Positions 1 to 11,200 of a DNA stretch of 26,717 nt are shown here, in pieces. The position numbers and the translations under genes are program-made. Origin of the DNA: Sphaeroforma arctica JP610 (lineage: Eukaryota > Opisthokonta > Ichthyosporea > Ichthyophonida); the NCBI RefSeq assembly GCF_001186125.1, contig NW_014040328.1, positions 30,796-57,512 of the forward strand, read 5' to 3'. The notes under the pieces were generated by a model. It ran no database searches. It saw only the letters and a program-made list of their open reading frames with translations, and was not told the origin of the DNA. The first letter of the stretch is position 1. Every line of letters begins with the position of its first letter.

Positions 1-2667
1 TTCGTGAACGTTTCACGTTTGCCTACCGCCCAGTCACTAGACAGATTGCGACCAGCGCCCAACCATTAGCCTACCTTTCCTGTCTGACATCACTAGCAGT
101 GGCTGGAGAAACTTCAGCAAAATATTCTTGGGAGAAAAGGTTGTCAACCACATTCGTGACCTCTTCAAGTTTGCCTACCGCCCAGTAACTAGACAGACTG
201 CGACCAGCGTCTAAACGTTAGTCTACCTTTCCGGTCTGTCACCACTAGCATTTGCCGGAGTAACTTCAGCAAAACATTCTTAGGAGAAAATGTTGTCAAG
301 CACATTCGTGAACGCTTCACGTTTGCCTACCTCCGAGTCACTCTTCAAGTTTGCCTACCGCCCAGTCACTAGACAGACTGCGACCAGCGTCTTACCGTTA
401 GTCTATAGTCTACCTTTCCGGTCTGTCACCACCAGCAACGGCCAGAGAGACTTTAGCAAAACATTCTTGTGAGAAAACGTTGTCAACCACATTCGTGAAC
501 GCTTCACGTTTGTCTACCGCCCAGTCACTAGACAGATTGCGACCAGTGCCCAACCGTTAGCCTACCTTTCCGGTCTGACATCACTAGCAGTGGCCGGAGT
601 AACTTCAGCAAAATATTACTGGGAGAAAAGGTTGTCAACCACATTCGTGAACTCTTCAAGTTTGCCTATCGCCCAGTCACTAGACAGACTGCGACCAACT
701 CCATTTGTCTACCTTTTCGGTCTGTCACCACCGGCAACGGCCAGAGAGACTTTAGCAAAACATTCTTGTGAGAAAACGTTGTCAACCACAGTCGTACAGG
801 CTGCGAGAGTAGTGACTTCTACAGGGTCCACGGATAGTGGATACGTGACCTTATAGAATAGCCTAAAGAGCCCATACCCCCTCCTATCCAGTTTATTGCT
901 AATAGGAAAAATTGTTTCGTGAACTCTTCAAGTTTGCCTACCGCCCAGCTACTAGACAGACTGCGACCAGCGTCTAACCGTTAGTCTACCTTTCCGGTCT
1001 GTCACCACCAGCAACGGCCATAGAGACTTTAGCAAAACATTCTTGTGAGAAAACGTTGTCAACCACATTCGGGAAGATTTTACGTTTGCCTACCGCCCAG
1101 TTACTAGACATATTGCGACCAGCGCCCAACCGTTAGCCTACCCTTCCGGTCTGTCACCACCGGCAACGGCCAGAGAGACTTTAGCAAAACATTCTTGTGA
1201 GAAAACGTTGTCAACCACATTCGTGACCTCTTCAAGTTTGCCTACCGCCCAGTAACTAGACAGACTGCGACCAGCGTCTAAACGTTAGTCTACCTTTCCG
1301 GTCTGTCACCACCAGCAACGGCCAGAGAGACTTTAGCAAAACATTCTTGTGAGAAAACTTTGTCAACCACATTAGTGCAGGCACCGAGAGTAGTGACTTC
1401 TATAGGGTCCATGGATAGTGGATACGTGACCTTATAGAATAGCCTAAAGAACCCATACCCCCTTCTATCCAATTTATTGTCAATAGGAAAAATTGTCCTA
1501 TCGGCCGTTGTCCGCCTACCTTTCCGGTTTGACACCACTAGCATTTGCCGGAGTATCTTAAGCAAAACATTCTTGGGAGAAAAGGTTGTCAACCACATTC
1601 GTGAACGCTTTACGTTTGCCTACCTCCGAGTCACTCTTCAAGTTTGCCTACCGTCCAGTCACTAGACAGACTGCGACCAGCGTCTAACCGTTAATCTACC
1701 TTTCCGGTCTGTTACCACCAGCAACGGCCAGGGAGACTTTAGCAAAACATTCTTGTGAGAAAACGTTGTCAACTACATTCGTGCAGGCTCCGAGAGTAGT
1801 GGCCTCTACAAGGCCCATGGATTGTGGATACGTGACCTTATAGAATGGCCTAAAGATCCCATACCCCCTCCGATACAGTTTATGGCTAATAGGAAAATTT
1901 GTCCTATCGGCCGTTGTCCGCCTACCTTTTTCGGTCTGACACCACTAGCAACGGCCAGAGAGACTTTAGCAAAACATTCTTGTGAGAAAACGTTGTCAAC
2001 CACATTCGTGAACGCTTCACGTCTGTCTACCGCCCAGTCACTAGACAGATTGCGACCAGCGCCTAACCGTTAGCCTACCTTTCCGGTCTGACATCACTAG
2101 CAGTGGCCGAAGAAACTTCAGCAAAATATTCTTGGGAGAAAAGGTTGTCAACCACATTCGTGAACTCTTTAAGTTTGCCTACCGCCCAGTCACTAGACAG
2201 ACTGCGATTTGCGCCGTTAGTCTACCTTTCCGGTCTGTCACCACCAGCAACGGCCAGAGAGACTTTAGCAAAACATTCTTGAGAGAAAACGTTGTCAACC
2301 ACATTCGTGAACGCTTCACGTTTGCCTACCGTCCAGTCACTAGACAGATTGCCACCAGCGCCCAACCGTTAGCCTACCTTTCCGGTGTTACATCACTAGC
2401 AGTGGCCGGAGAAACTTCAGCAAAATACTATTGGGAGGAAGGTTGTCAACCACATTCGTGAACTCTTCAAGTTTGCCTACCGCCCAGTCACTAGAAAGAC
2501 TGCGACCAGCGTCTTACCGTTAGTCTACCTTTCCGGTCTGTCACCACCAGCAACGGCCAGAGAGACTTTAGCAAAACATTCTTGTGAGAAAACGTTGCCA
2601 ACCACATTCGTGAACTCTTCAAGTTTGCCTATCGCCCAGTCACTAGATAGACAGCGACCAGCGCCCA
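1..2667. repeat. Composite tandem satellite, monomer about 152 bp
   Basis: A conserved anchor (CTAGACAGACTGCGACCAG and variants) starts at 37, 189, 369, 528, 680, 952, 1104, 1256, 1662, 2041, 2193, 2340, 2491 and 2643. The commonest spacing is 152 bp (range 147 to 180, plus larger steps of 272, 379 and 406). Monomers fall into two alternating subtypes: one reads GAACGCTTCACGTTTGCC before the anchor, the other GAACTCTTCAAGTTTGCC. The downstream half also differs (GACATCACTAGCAGTGGCC versus GTCACCACCAGCAACGGCC). The array begins before the window and ends abruptly near 2667. The period is not a multiple of three and the short ORFs across it share no reading frame, so I treat it as non-coding satellite. 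Confidence 0.95.
793..914. repeat. 120-bp segment inserted in the satellite (three copies)
   Basis: A segment unlike the 152-bp monomer begins at a GAGAGTAGTG motif, continues through GGATACGTGACCTTATAGAA and ends near AATAGGAAAAATTGT. Closely similar copies lie at about 1373-1500 and 1780-1912. They explain the longer anchor spacings at 680-952, 1256-1662 and 1662-2041. The second and third copies are followed by CCTATCGGCCGTTGTCCGCC, which the first lacks. This indicates a higher-order unit amplified with later deletions. Confidence 0.85.
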
Positions 2668-4561
2668 ATGACAGTATTCAGACTTCAAGTAGCTCAAATA
2701 TTCATGACTACCGAGAACTATTCTTGGCAACTCTCTGACCATGTACTCTCCAAACGATTGGCTGACACGAACTCCGGGGCCTCAAACCAGAATGCATTGA
2801 CACAACAATTCCCTATACGCAAGTATTGGCCGCCAATTGTTTGTCCGACAACAACTCGTTCTTCTACACCATAAGGCGATTCGAAGTAAAAAAATTGATA
2901 ACTTGTTTTAAACATGACTACCCGCAGGTGGTGAGCCGAACTCGGTTGGCTTCGCTGTTTTAGACCCGTTCTCCTAACCACACTTCATAGAAGTAATCAC
3001 AGATAAATATAATCAAAGATAAATACGACTGTGGTAGTAGTCCTAAATTAGTATTTAGTATAAGAATGCAGTACGAATTAACGACATCAGAACGATCTAG
3101 GTCGTACATCCTTCCCTTATTTAGAATTGACCAATGCAATTGAAGAATCTAAAGATTAATTTTCATTCGTCCACTAGGTATGAGGATGTCCGCTATTTGA
3201 AAGTCCCCAGTATAGTGCAAAATTTCCAATTTTGACAGAATTCCCAATCCACGTACAAAATACGCATCACAGCGATTATGACCCTGCGGGTGATGAAGGT
3301 CGAGTCAGTCTCAAACGGAACCGTAGATCACTCACCCCTTGACTTATTTTCAAAAACATTTATCTCTACATCGCAGCCAGGCAGCATGATCTGGAATTGC
3401 AACATCTCTACACAACGATCCTCTTTATAGGCGTATTTGTAATAGTGCGATCAGGAGAACGAAACTGTAGACTTTGTATTAGACACTGCGGCTTGAGTGC
3501 AAACGAATTGTCCGGTCATTCCCTATGTACTGACGGATTGACAGTACTGTAGGAGGCAGACATCGACGAAAGCGAGGCAGTGATCATAGGCAGATAGACA
3601 TTTACCGATAATTGTATTTATTGGCAAGGTACCGGACTGGGCGATACCTGGGTTGCTGCTACGCCCAGCCTTTAAATTCGCCCCCTACATTTGAGCTGTC
3701 GATTTAGAAACTACATGTGCTGTTATCACCGGGGACTCCGAACAGAAGGAATTTTGGTGATGACGTAGGTTTCCTGTCACACTGATCATCTCGCGCCGTT
3801 CTAGCCCCGCCTTTCCAAGGCCCAGCGATAAAAAGGACACGCGAGACATGTTCCGCAAAACAACGAGTGACCAATTTTTATAAAAAAGTTATCTCAGTTG
3901 TACTAGAAATTGTGAGAGGAAGCCTGTCAAAGCCAAAACCGTCAGCTCACTGGTATAAAAAAAAATGTGTGAGAGGAAGCAATAACCGTTATGCACATAT
4001 AAAGTGTACGCATATGCAGCTTCGTTCAGAAGTTTTGCAATTTAAAATTAGCTACATAAGGCATACCTTTAGTAACAATGTCGACGATGAGACGCATACT
4101 TTTTTTTTTGGCGTACTATGCGAGCTGTAATACCAGCTCTTTGTCATAACAGACGATACTTGTAGACACCCCTAATACAAAGCACAAAGTATAATATTTA
4201 AATATCCTTCATCCAAAGCCTCGACTAGATTATTTTGAAGCCCAGGACAGCATTTCACAACATACTTTGCGCGTCTCCAATATCTCTCCATAGAGTTGCA
4301 TTAAAAAAACCCCCATATAATGCCGTATTTATCACAGATTTATAAAATTTTCTGGCCGTTATCATTTTTTATAGTCCATTAGTTCGAGAGACTCTCAATC
4401 GAAATCCATTGATTGTACAATTACTTTGCATAATTTTTACCATAACACAATATTTAATAGCCGTCTCGAAATGTAATGTGGCTAGACCATATTTGGACGA
4501 TCGTCAAATACTAATGCTACTTTGCCTGATGGCCCAACTTAACTTTTAACTATTGAAAAAA
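2668..4561. other. Intergenic stretch, no gene recognised
   Basis: Unique sequence after the satellite. Short open frames on both strands between 2668 and 2981 overlap each other and match no family I know. From 2981 to 4561 the sequence is AT-rich with many stops in all frames. A short direct repeat (GTGAGAGGAAGC) occurs near 3911 and 3969. No RNA gene or mobile-element domain was seen. Confidence 0.5.
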
Positions 4562-4606
4562 TGAGAGACTACAGGTCTCAGACCAGATTCTACAGCAAGT
4601 AGGGCC

Positions 4607-4734
4607 AAGGCTCAGGGCTCAGGGTAAATGGCTCAGGGCTCAGGGCTCGGGGCTCTTGGGGCTTGAGGCTCGAGGCTCGAGGCTCGGGGCTCAGGGGCTG
4701 GCTGACTGGCTGGCTGTCTAACTCGGCTGGCTGG
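4607..4734. repeat. GGCTCAG/GGCTCGA minisatellite
   Basis: A tract of 7-base units, mostly GGCTCAG, GGCTCGG and GGCTCGA, grading at its right end into GGCTGGCTGACT-type 4-base repeats. It is G-rich on the plus strand and sits just inside the left inverted repeat of the 779-bp element. Confidence 0.85.
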
Positions 4735-4994
4735 TTGCGCTTCTGACTGGAGAGCAGTGTAGGTTAGTAGCACGAAAGTAAAGTGACCTGATAAGTCGTT
4801 AGAGTGCAATTTAGTAGACTTTAACTAAAGTGCATATGTATGTATTGATTTCTGACCTCATCTTTGTCTTCTACATAAGGTGTCTGTACTAGTGTTCAGC
4901 CACTTGGGCTGGCCAGGGTAAAAACTCATGTGGTCAAAATGAGAAACCTTCTGCAGAACACTTTAACACTTCGATGCTATTCTATTTCGACTTC

Positions 4995-5280
4995 TCGGCA
5001 ATATTAGCTCACTTCCGAGAGCTAATCAAGTTGCTTAACTTTCTCACGAGAGTAGAGTTAATACTTAACCGAGACACCCGTGTGTCGATAAAGCTTCTCA
5101 ACCGACTCCCGAAAATTAATTGAGTTTGTTAACCGCAACAAGCTATCAATAGCTGTAAACCTATTTGAGTCACAACATATGTGGAACCGACACCCGAGAA
5201 TTGAAGAAGTTTCTCCACCGATACCGGAGAGTTGAGTTAGTCTGTTGTCTAGCTCTCGAGTGTGAGCTAACTCTGATGAT
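4995..5280. repeat. Degenerate minisatellite of about 31-34 bp units
   Basis: Successive stretches resemble AACCGACNCCCGAGAATTGA followed by GAGTTTNTT: examples begin near 5070, 5098, 5187 and 5217. Each carries a CCGAGA-like core followed by an A/T-rich half. The units have diverged strongly, so copy number (about seven to nine) is approximate. It occupies the right half of the inverted-repeat element. Confidence 0.5.
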
Positions 5281-5498
5281 TTCTATAAATCGAAGAGGGC
5301 TTCTTGCTGTAAAATCTGGTCTGAGACCTGTAGTCTCTCAGTTTATACTTGTATTATACCAAGGTTGCCCAATCTCAGTGGAGTCTCGTGACATTGTGCT
5401 TCCTTACAATAGCTTTACTTCATTTACATCAATTATAATTAATTGCGACTTCTGTTAGAGAAATATTTTGGCCAGGAACGAGTATGGTGATCATTTCA

Positions 5499-5868
5499 TG
5501 ACAGATTCCGTGCTTTCGCCCCTGACGTCTCACCCGTGTACGATGCTCCGTGTGTTTTTATATTGATAAAGTACAGAACCAACATATATTTCGAAACTAA
5601 GTTGGCACAGTATTGCCTTAATTTCATTTTATTGTAAAATATACCATCGCTTCAGAATGAAGTTCATCTTATATCTACTAGACTACTTTTTGCCCAGAAT
5701 CCTTTCAGGTGTCTTTCTTGTACTTGAGATGTTTTCTGGTCACAGATTCGTCTATGTGTTCGCTCCTCCCGAAAAGGAGTTAGTAGAATTTAACCTAAAT
5801 TTCATTTCATTGTGAGAAGTTTCATTGCTCCGGAATAAAGTTCATTTAATATCTACTTTACATTCTTT
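5499..5868. repeat. Local direct duplication, offset about 178 bp at the 3' part
   Basis: The block at 5616-5680 (CCTTAATTTCATTTTATTGT then a CTTCAGAATGAAGTTCAT core and ATATCTACT) recurs at 5794-5857 with about 75-80 percent identity. Upstream the match continues weakly from 5499 (ACAGATTCCGTG) to 5742 (ACAGATTCGTCT), with a deletion in the second copy. No gene is seen. Confidence 0.6.
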
Positions 5869-6427
5869 TGAGGTTGCGAACTAAATCCACAAGTAGGGAA
5901 ACTATTCGCTATTTAATCAGCTTGGCCTGCCTTCCACCATGGATCCTACATCTTTTATAGAAACATCACTGTTCATTATAGCCTACAAACCTTATAACGT
6001 TCGTTACCTGACTACAATTCATCGAAAACTAGCTAAATATCAAAAGCGACATTTTGCTACTATAGATCTAAAACTGATGCCTGCGCGTGTAAAACATTCA
6101 TGCAGAATTGAAATAAAATAGTTATTCTCGGACATATCCTATTGATTTCTGGTTGGGAAAAAGAAAACTACAGCACAAGCGGCTATGGGTGAGTGTTGGT
6201 AGTTCAAACGTCTCAACAGCCAGCTAGTGCAAAACTTGTTCACCTGTATATTTATTAATCGCATCGATATGCCCGTCGCTGTCTGACGAAAATCGATTCA
6301 TCTCAAATTCATTTCATGTGCTCTTGGGCTGACCCACATATAAATGAACTAGTTCGAGGACAAGTTACAAATTACTTTCTGACTGATGGTGTAAAAAGTT
6401 GTTAATGTATTAGAAACAAGTTTACTC

Positions 6428-6813
6428 CTGTAGTCTCTCACCTTCAACAGAAGACAAACGACGGCCCTAAGACGAACACTCAACAATGCAAAATGCGATT
6501 TGCGTCGGTTCGTTATATTTGTACAAGCTCAAATATGTATATACGACTGAAAATCATAGAAACAACATGAATACTTTTGGCGTGTTTTTATACACAGCCA
6601 GTCAATGAGATTTGATGCAGAATTATGATAACTTCTGTAGTCTCTCATTTTCAACAGATGGCGAACGACTGTCCTTAGACGAACACTCAACAACGCAAAT
6701 GTGATTTGCGTCGTATCTTTCGCTATGTTTGTGCAAGCCCTTTAAGTATGCCAAAAACGACAGAAAATTACAGAAGTAACATGAGTACTTTTGGCGTGTT
6801 TTGATACACAGTG
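6428..6813. repeat. Tandem duplication of a roughly 180-bp block, offset 207-214 bp
   Basis: Copy one (6428-6600) and copy two (6635-6813) share, in order: CTGTAGTCTCTCA, CTTAGACGAACACTCAACAA-like sequence, GCGATTTGCGTCG, and ACTTTTGGCGTGTTTT followed by ATACACAG. Both begin with the same 13 bases that end the inverted-repeat element at 5328-5340. No coding frame spans either copy. Confidence 0.8.
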
Positions 6814-8149
6814 AAAATTATCGATTAAGTTATATTATTATACGAACAAGGAATATGAATTTGTGCTAGGAGTGCGGTGCAACAAAGAGGCTTTAACTTA
6901 AAATCGATTGTAATAGATTTCTTTTAACGACTGAGACAATCAACTTGAGCCAGACACTGAAAGATACCAGCGCCCTCATCGGCTTGGACCACCCAATGCC
7001 CCTTGTACGCATGACGAGAGTGATTTTTCCTGCTTCTTTAGATTACCAACGCCATTCCTTGTACTCTATAATCAAGTGTTCTACCGAAGAAAAAGAAATA
7101 CATTATCGCAACAGTTGTAAACTCACTACGAAAATGTCAAGGGTTCAGGGGCAGCGCTGTTTTTGAATTCCAGAATATAGAGACGGCTATAATTGGTGTG
7201 GCCGATTTAAAATCTGCCAAATGGTATCCAGGTGACGCGACGTGTTGGGAGTGACAGAGAGACATATTGGGATATGTATGGATAAGCTGATTACACATTC
7301 CATGTGTGATGGCGTGATACGTCCCAGCTATGCGATGGCCGCGATTTCTCAGAGACGATATTTAAATAAGCCTATCATTAGGTGCTAGCCAGCAAATACT
7401 GCACCACACCCCTGGCGTTTCGAGTAGTCATTTGTGTTGATTTCAGAATTGGATAGATCGATTCGACGACACGAAGCCATATGGGATTCAATTTTATTCG
7501 GACGGATTTTGTACGACTAAATAAGCTTGAAATCTGGGAGAGAGTTTGCATAGCAGAGCACGATTGGCAGAGAGGGCACAAACTATATTTAAGAAGTCTA
7601 CCTGTACAGTTAGGTACATATTGGGATACTGTGTGTGTTCACAAGGACAAGTAGCTCAGTCGGCACATTCGGTAGCATATGGCGAGCCTAGAACAAAATC
7701 TTTCCGACAGACCATTCACTCAACCCGTGATGAATCTGCTAGCGAGCCTTTTCCGCACCCTAGTCGTAACTTTGAGTGAAGTACTCAGGTCTTACATGAT
7801 CGTGCCATAGGGGTGCAGATTACTTTGGCTGAGTTCTGCTCCACAACTAGGCCAGCCTTTCGTATACAATACCATAACTAACTCTATAACGTTGTGCTCT
7901 CCACCAAATTTGTTTTACGGAAACGATTGATTGATAAATGCTTTCGCCTGATTATCAGATGAGGAGTCAAAAAAGAAGACCCGTGATGCGTACTCTAATA
8001 AGTTGCCCAGTGATAGTTACAATTTCTCGCGACCGAACGGTGTCACTAAGGCTACAGAATGTTTATGCGTCGTCGCAGCACTCGTGTGGGCCACACGTGC
8101 CTGTCAATTTAGGCATCTCTATATGTGAACAGCGAGCAGAAGCACACGC
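6814..8149. other. Region downstream of HRQ1, no gene recognised
   Basis: Several short open frames of 60-100 residues occur on both strands, but none resembles a known family or shows supported splice structure. The part just below 8150 must include the 3' UTR of HRQ1. I found no unambiguous polyadenylation hexamer close to the stop codon on the minus strand. Confidence 0.4.
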
Positions 8150-8287
8150 TCATGACGTTGGAGTTCTGGCAACCAGCCGTTCCAAAATCCACAATGCCGC
8201 CTTTTTGTCCAAACAATTGTTGTACTCTCCACACGAAGGATCATGAGTGCACGCGGGACACCCATTCGCCTCCTCGCAATCGCATCC
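8150..8287 (-). CDS. HRQ1: HRQ1 exon 18: C-terminal zinc-binding cysteines and stop
   Basis: Encodes residues 1347-1391 and TGA at 8152-8150. Cysteines at 1348, 1350, 1356, 1359, 1365 and 1371 ([20 protein letters not shown]) form the C-x-C-x5-C-x2-C-x5-C pattern seen at the end of MrfA/Hrq1 proteins, followed by [13 protein letters not shown] and a short tail. Acceptor is CTTTATAG. No open frame marker longer than this exon reveals it; it was found from the cysteine pattern. Confidence 0.95.
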   Translation of the reverse strand, partial: GCDCEEANGCPACTHDPSCGEYNNCLDKKAALWILERLVARTPTS

Positions 8288-11200
8288 CTATAAAGTTGCA
8301 TAGCAACAGCGGCATTTGGAATTCAATAAAGGCAAGGCGTTTCGTAGCAACGGTATGGTGCCAATAAGCACTACGAATACTTCGTGAACTACTTACTTTT
8401 TTAATACAAATGTTTGCACTAATAACAAGGTGGTGTCGAGGGGCAGCATCGAATTCTTCACACCAAAAGAACGAGCCTGGCCACTGATCAGACAACTACG
8501 CATACTCGACTTAACTACCAACTGCTATGATTTTAGCGATTCTACGCTTGCCGGATAGTCAGAAGCGCGGTCATTGTGGCTTATCGTTCGTGTGCACGTC
8601 AGACCTAGTCAATACATCCAAAAGTTCAAACATTCACGACTCAAGATATTATAATTGGCAAGTTTGAGGAAAAAGATATCATTTCGGGTCAAGAACGACA
8701 AGAGTTGAGCACAACATCACGGAGAAGTGGACCTACAACAGTAAATACAATATTGAAACATTGCATTGACGTGTCATGGCAAGATACAGCACATGGCCTC
8801 ACTATCCTACCCACTATCCTACCTTTATAAGCTCATAGGCTTTCTGCATGATCGGTTCGATCTTGTGATAGGCGGCTTCGGAGATACCAGTTCCACCCTC
8901 GACGGAGTCGTATATGTTGATACATAGTGGTCTGTTGACAATGAGATATACCATGATGGGTATGAAATATGCTACAAGGCGCTTTAGGGATAGGAAAGGA
9001 GTACCACTTCGTATGCATACGAGAACATGACTTCATGGGTCTTACCTACCTTTCCTAGATATTATGTGTGGGTATGTAACTTAACACAGATTGATAAAGT
9101 CCTAAATTCCGGGCCGCACGATACTTCAGTAATTGCACGTTCATAACTCATACTGGAATTGAATTCGATCGAATGAAGACAACAGAATCCAAACGTATAT
9201 CACCAAATGCCGCAAAACTATTGATAAACAGTCTTGATTCTATAAATATATGCTCGTATTCAGAATGCAACAACACAAGTGACAAAGGACTCGCTGCGGA
9301 AGCTTACCCAGATATCTATTGGTATACATCCCTCAGCGTTCTGTGAGGAAGTCTCACTCACCTATTTTTCGTCTCTTGTTCAGAATAGCACACAGGTTGC
9401 ACATCTCCTCGGTCACAGAGCAAGTAGAAACCCAAGACATTTACCAGCAAGTGATTGCAGGCATGCAGACCCCCGCTATGAGCGTACATGATATGAACGG
9501 AAGAAATTAGATCATAATTTCCGCTGAAAAATTTTCAAGAAAAAAAACTTCGTTTTTGTTGAGCAGGAGCGCAAAAACACAATTTGCTTGATATTGATAT
9601 TAGAACATGCCCACGAATATCTTGACACAATTTTCTTTTGTTGACAGAATAGAACGGAAACTTGAAAAACCTATCACAGATAGAACACATTTTGTGAAAT
9701 CAGATACCGATAGTCTAGGCTTATCTCAGCCAACCCATTTTTGAATTCGAGCCCGATGTCAATCCAAAGCGACTCGGTGATCATCTCAAAATCCGGGATC
9801 TCCGAGGTGATAGATTCAATGATTGTGCGCGTCTTGTTGAGGATTTTTTTGTACCCGAAAACATTGGTCACCACCCGTACACTCCCATAGGCTCCCGTGT
9901 AGGGATGTGCCTTTGGACCCCCGGTGAGGTGCCGGCGGACTGTGTAGTCGACGAGTAGTGTCTGATCGTTGACGGCCGTGTGGTAGTTGACATCGCTCTT
10001 GCGTGCGTAAGCGACCTATGTGCATACGTTATGATTAAACAGGAGACAATGGTTTGGTACATATGCTATATATCCAAGCTAGTGGCGAGGTACGCCTTGA
10101 AGGGGTGTGCAGGACGTTGCAAACAGATACCCAAAGTTATGTAGATCCCACTTAGGTACCCACGGGTACTCTATATCCATCTAGTAGAAATAAAATAATC
10201 TGTCAGCGGAGATTGTAAATCATGGTCCCTCCCCGAAACCCGGGGAGGTGTCCCGTCTTGTCCTGTCCCTTCGGGGTTTTTGATTTTTTTACTGCCACTC
10301 AAGGGCGCCAGAACACCATTCGTAGAAAAAGTGTCAGCGTTTTCTCAACACTAGATTATTTGTTATCTAGGGTGTCTCCATGTGATAAAACGTGGGAACT
10401 ACTTCAACAGTTTTCTACTACGCGCCACAGCGAATAGAAATGCGCAGAATTCTGTGGCTCATCGCGATACAAATGTATATTTAATACCGTTGTCAGTATA
10501 AGAAACGTCAAGTTTGTATACATGCACGTACTCGTGAAAACGTAATACGAGGAAAGCTGTTGTATATCTCAGAACTGAGACAACCCTGGCAGAGGGGATG
10601 GGCCGAGCTCAGTAGGTGTTATGGGTAATCATATATATCGTATACCGAACATGAAAGTTGACTCCGGGTTTTGTGAGTATTTTCATTTTGTATGTAGGGT
10701 TAGGTATGCACTGTATTCTCCTATTTTAGGAAGCTATGTTATTTAATGCACTCGTTCGTAAACTTGCCAAGCCTTGTACTTAGATATGTCACGAGAAGTA
10801 AACGTATTTATGTCTAATTGCTATCCCATTCCGATCGATTACTGAACCGTTCTACTTTGGTAGTTGCTATTCTGTTTGGCTCTAACCAGTCTTATTTTTG
10901 ATTGGGACACAAGATTAACAAAATCTCAACGTCGTCCTACCTCAGTATTCAGAAATTAAAAAATATACCGAAATTTTCCAGTTTTATGTATGTGCTTTAA
11001 CTCGTATACCCCTACGGGGGAAAATATACCAAGGTATTGTTGACGCATGTTTTAATATCGTTCCATACACTTATTCCGAGTGTCTCACGAAGAGGTACCA
11101 CATACCACATAAATTCCAACGAATCTATGATATATCGACAAAAGTACCCTTCCATTAAGATGGAATACCCCTGAATATAGCATGTCATAAAGGCTCCATT

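Larger units (their letters stand above)
4562..5340. mobile_element. 779-bp element with 38-bp terminal inverted repeats, no transposase
   Basis: The left end (4562-4599) starts TGAGAGACTACAGGTCTCAG and continues to ACAGCAAG. The right end (5303-5340) is its reverse complement, ending CCTGTAGTCTCTCA, with 37 of 38 bases matching. The interior has no credible coding frame and consists largely of two minisatellites (4607-4734 and about 4995-5280). The size, inverted ends and lack of a gene fit a non-autonomous DNA transposon. I see no clear target-site duplication (left flank ends GAAAAAA, right flank starts GTTTATAC), so an old copy or a local inverted duplication remains possible. Confidence 0.6.

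Noticed and set aside
290-2461. Several open frames of 60-110 residues on both strands
   Set aside because: They lie in the 152-bp satellite, whose period is not a multiple of three; frames change from unit to unit.
2668-2981. Overlapping open frames just after the satellite
   Set aside because: Three frames look equally plausible, none resembles a known protein, and no splice structure supports any of them.
7652-7663. TAGCTCAGTCGG, identical to a tRNA A-box/D-arm consensus
   Set aside because: No B-box (GGTTCGAATCC-like) follows within tRNA distance and no cloverleaf can be drawn from the flanks.
10222-10437. 71-residue plus-strand frame in intron 14
   Set aside because: No family resemblance and it starts within the GC-rich hairpin; likely chance.
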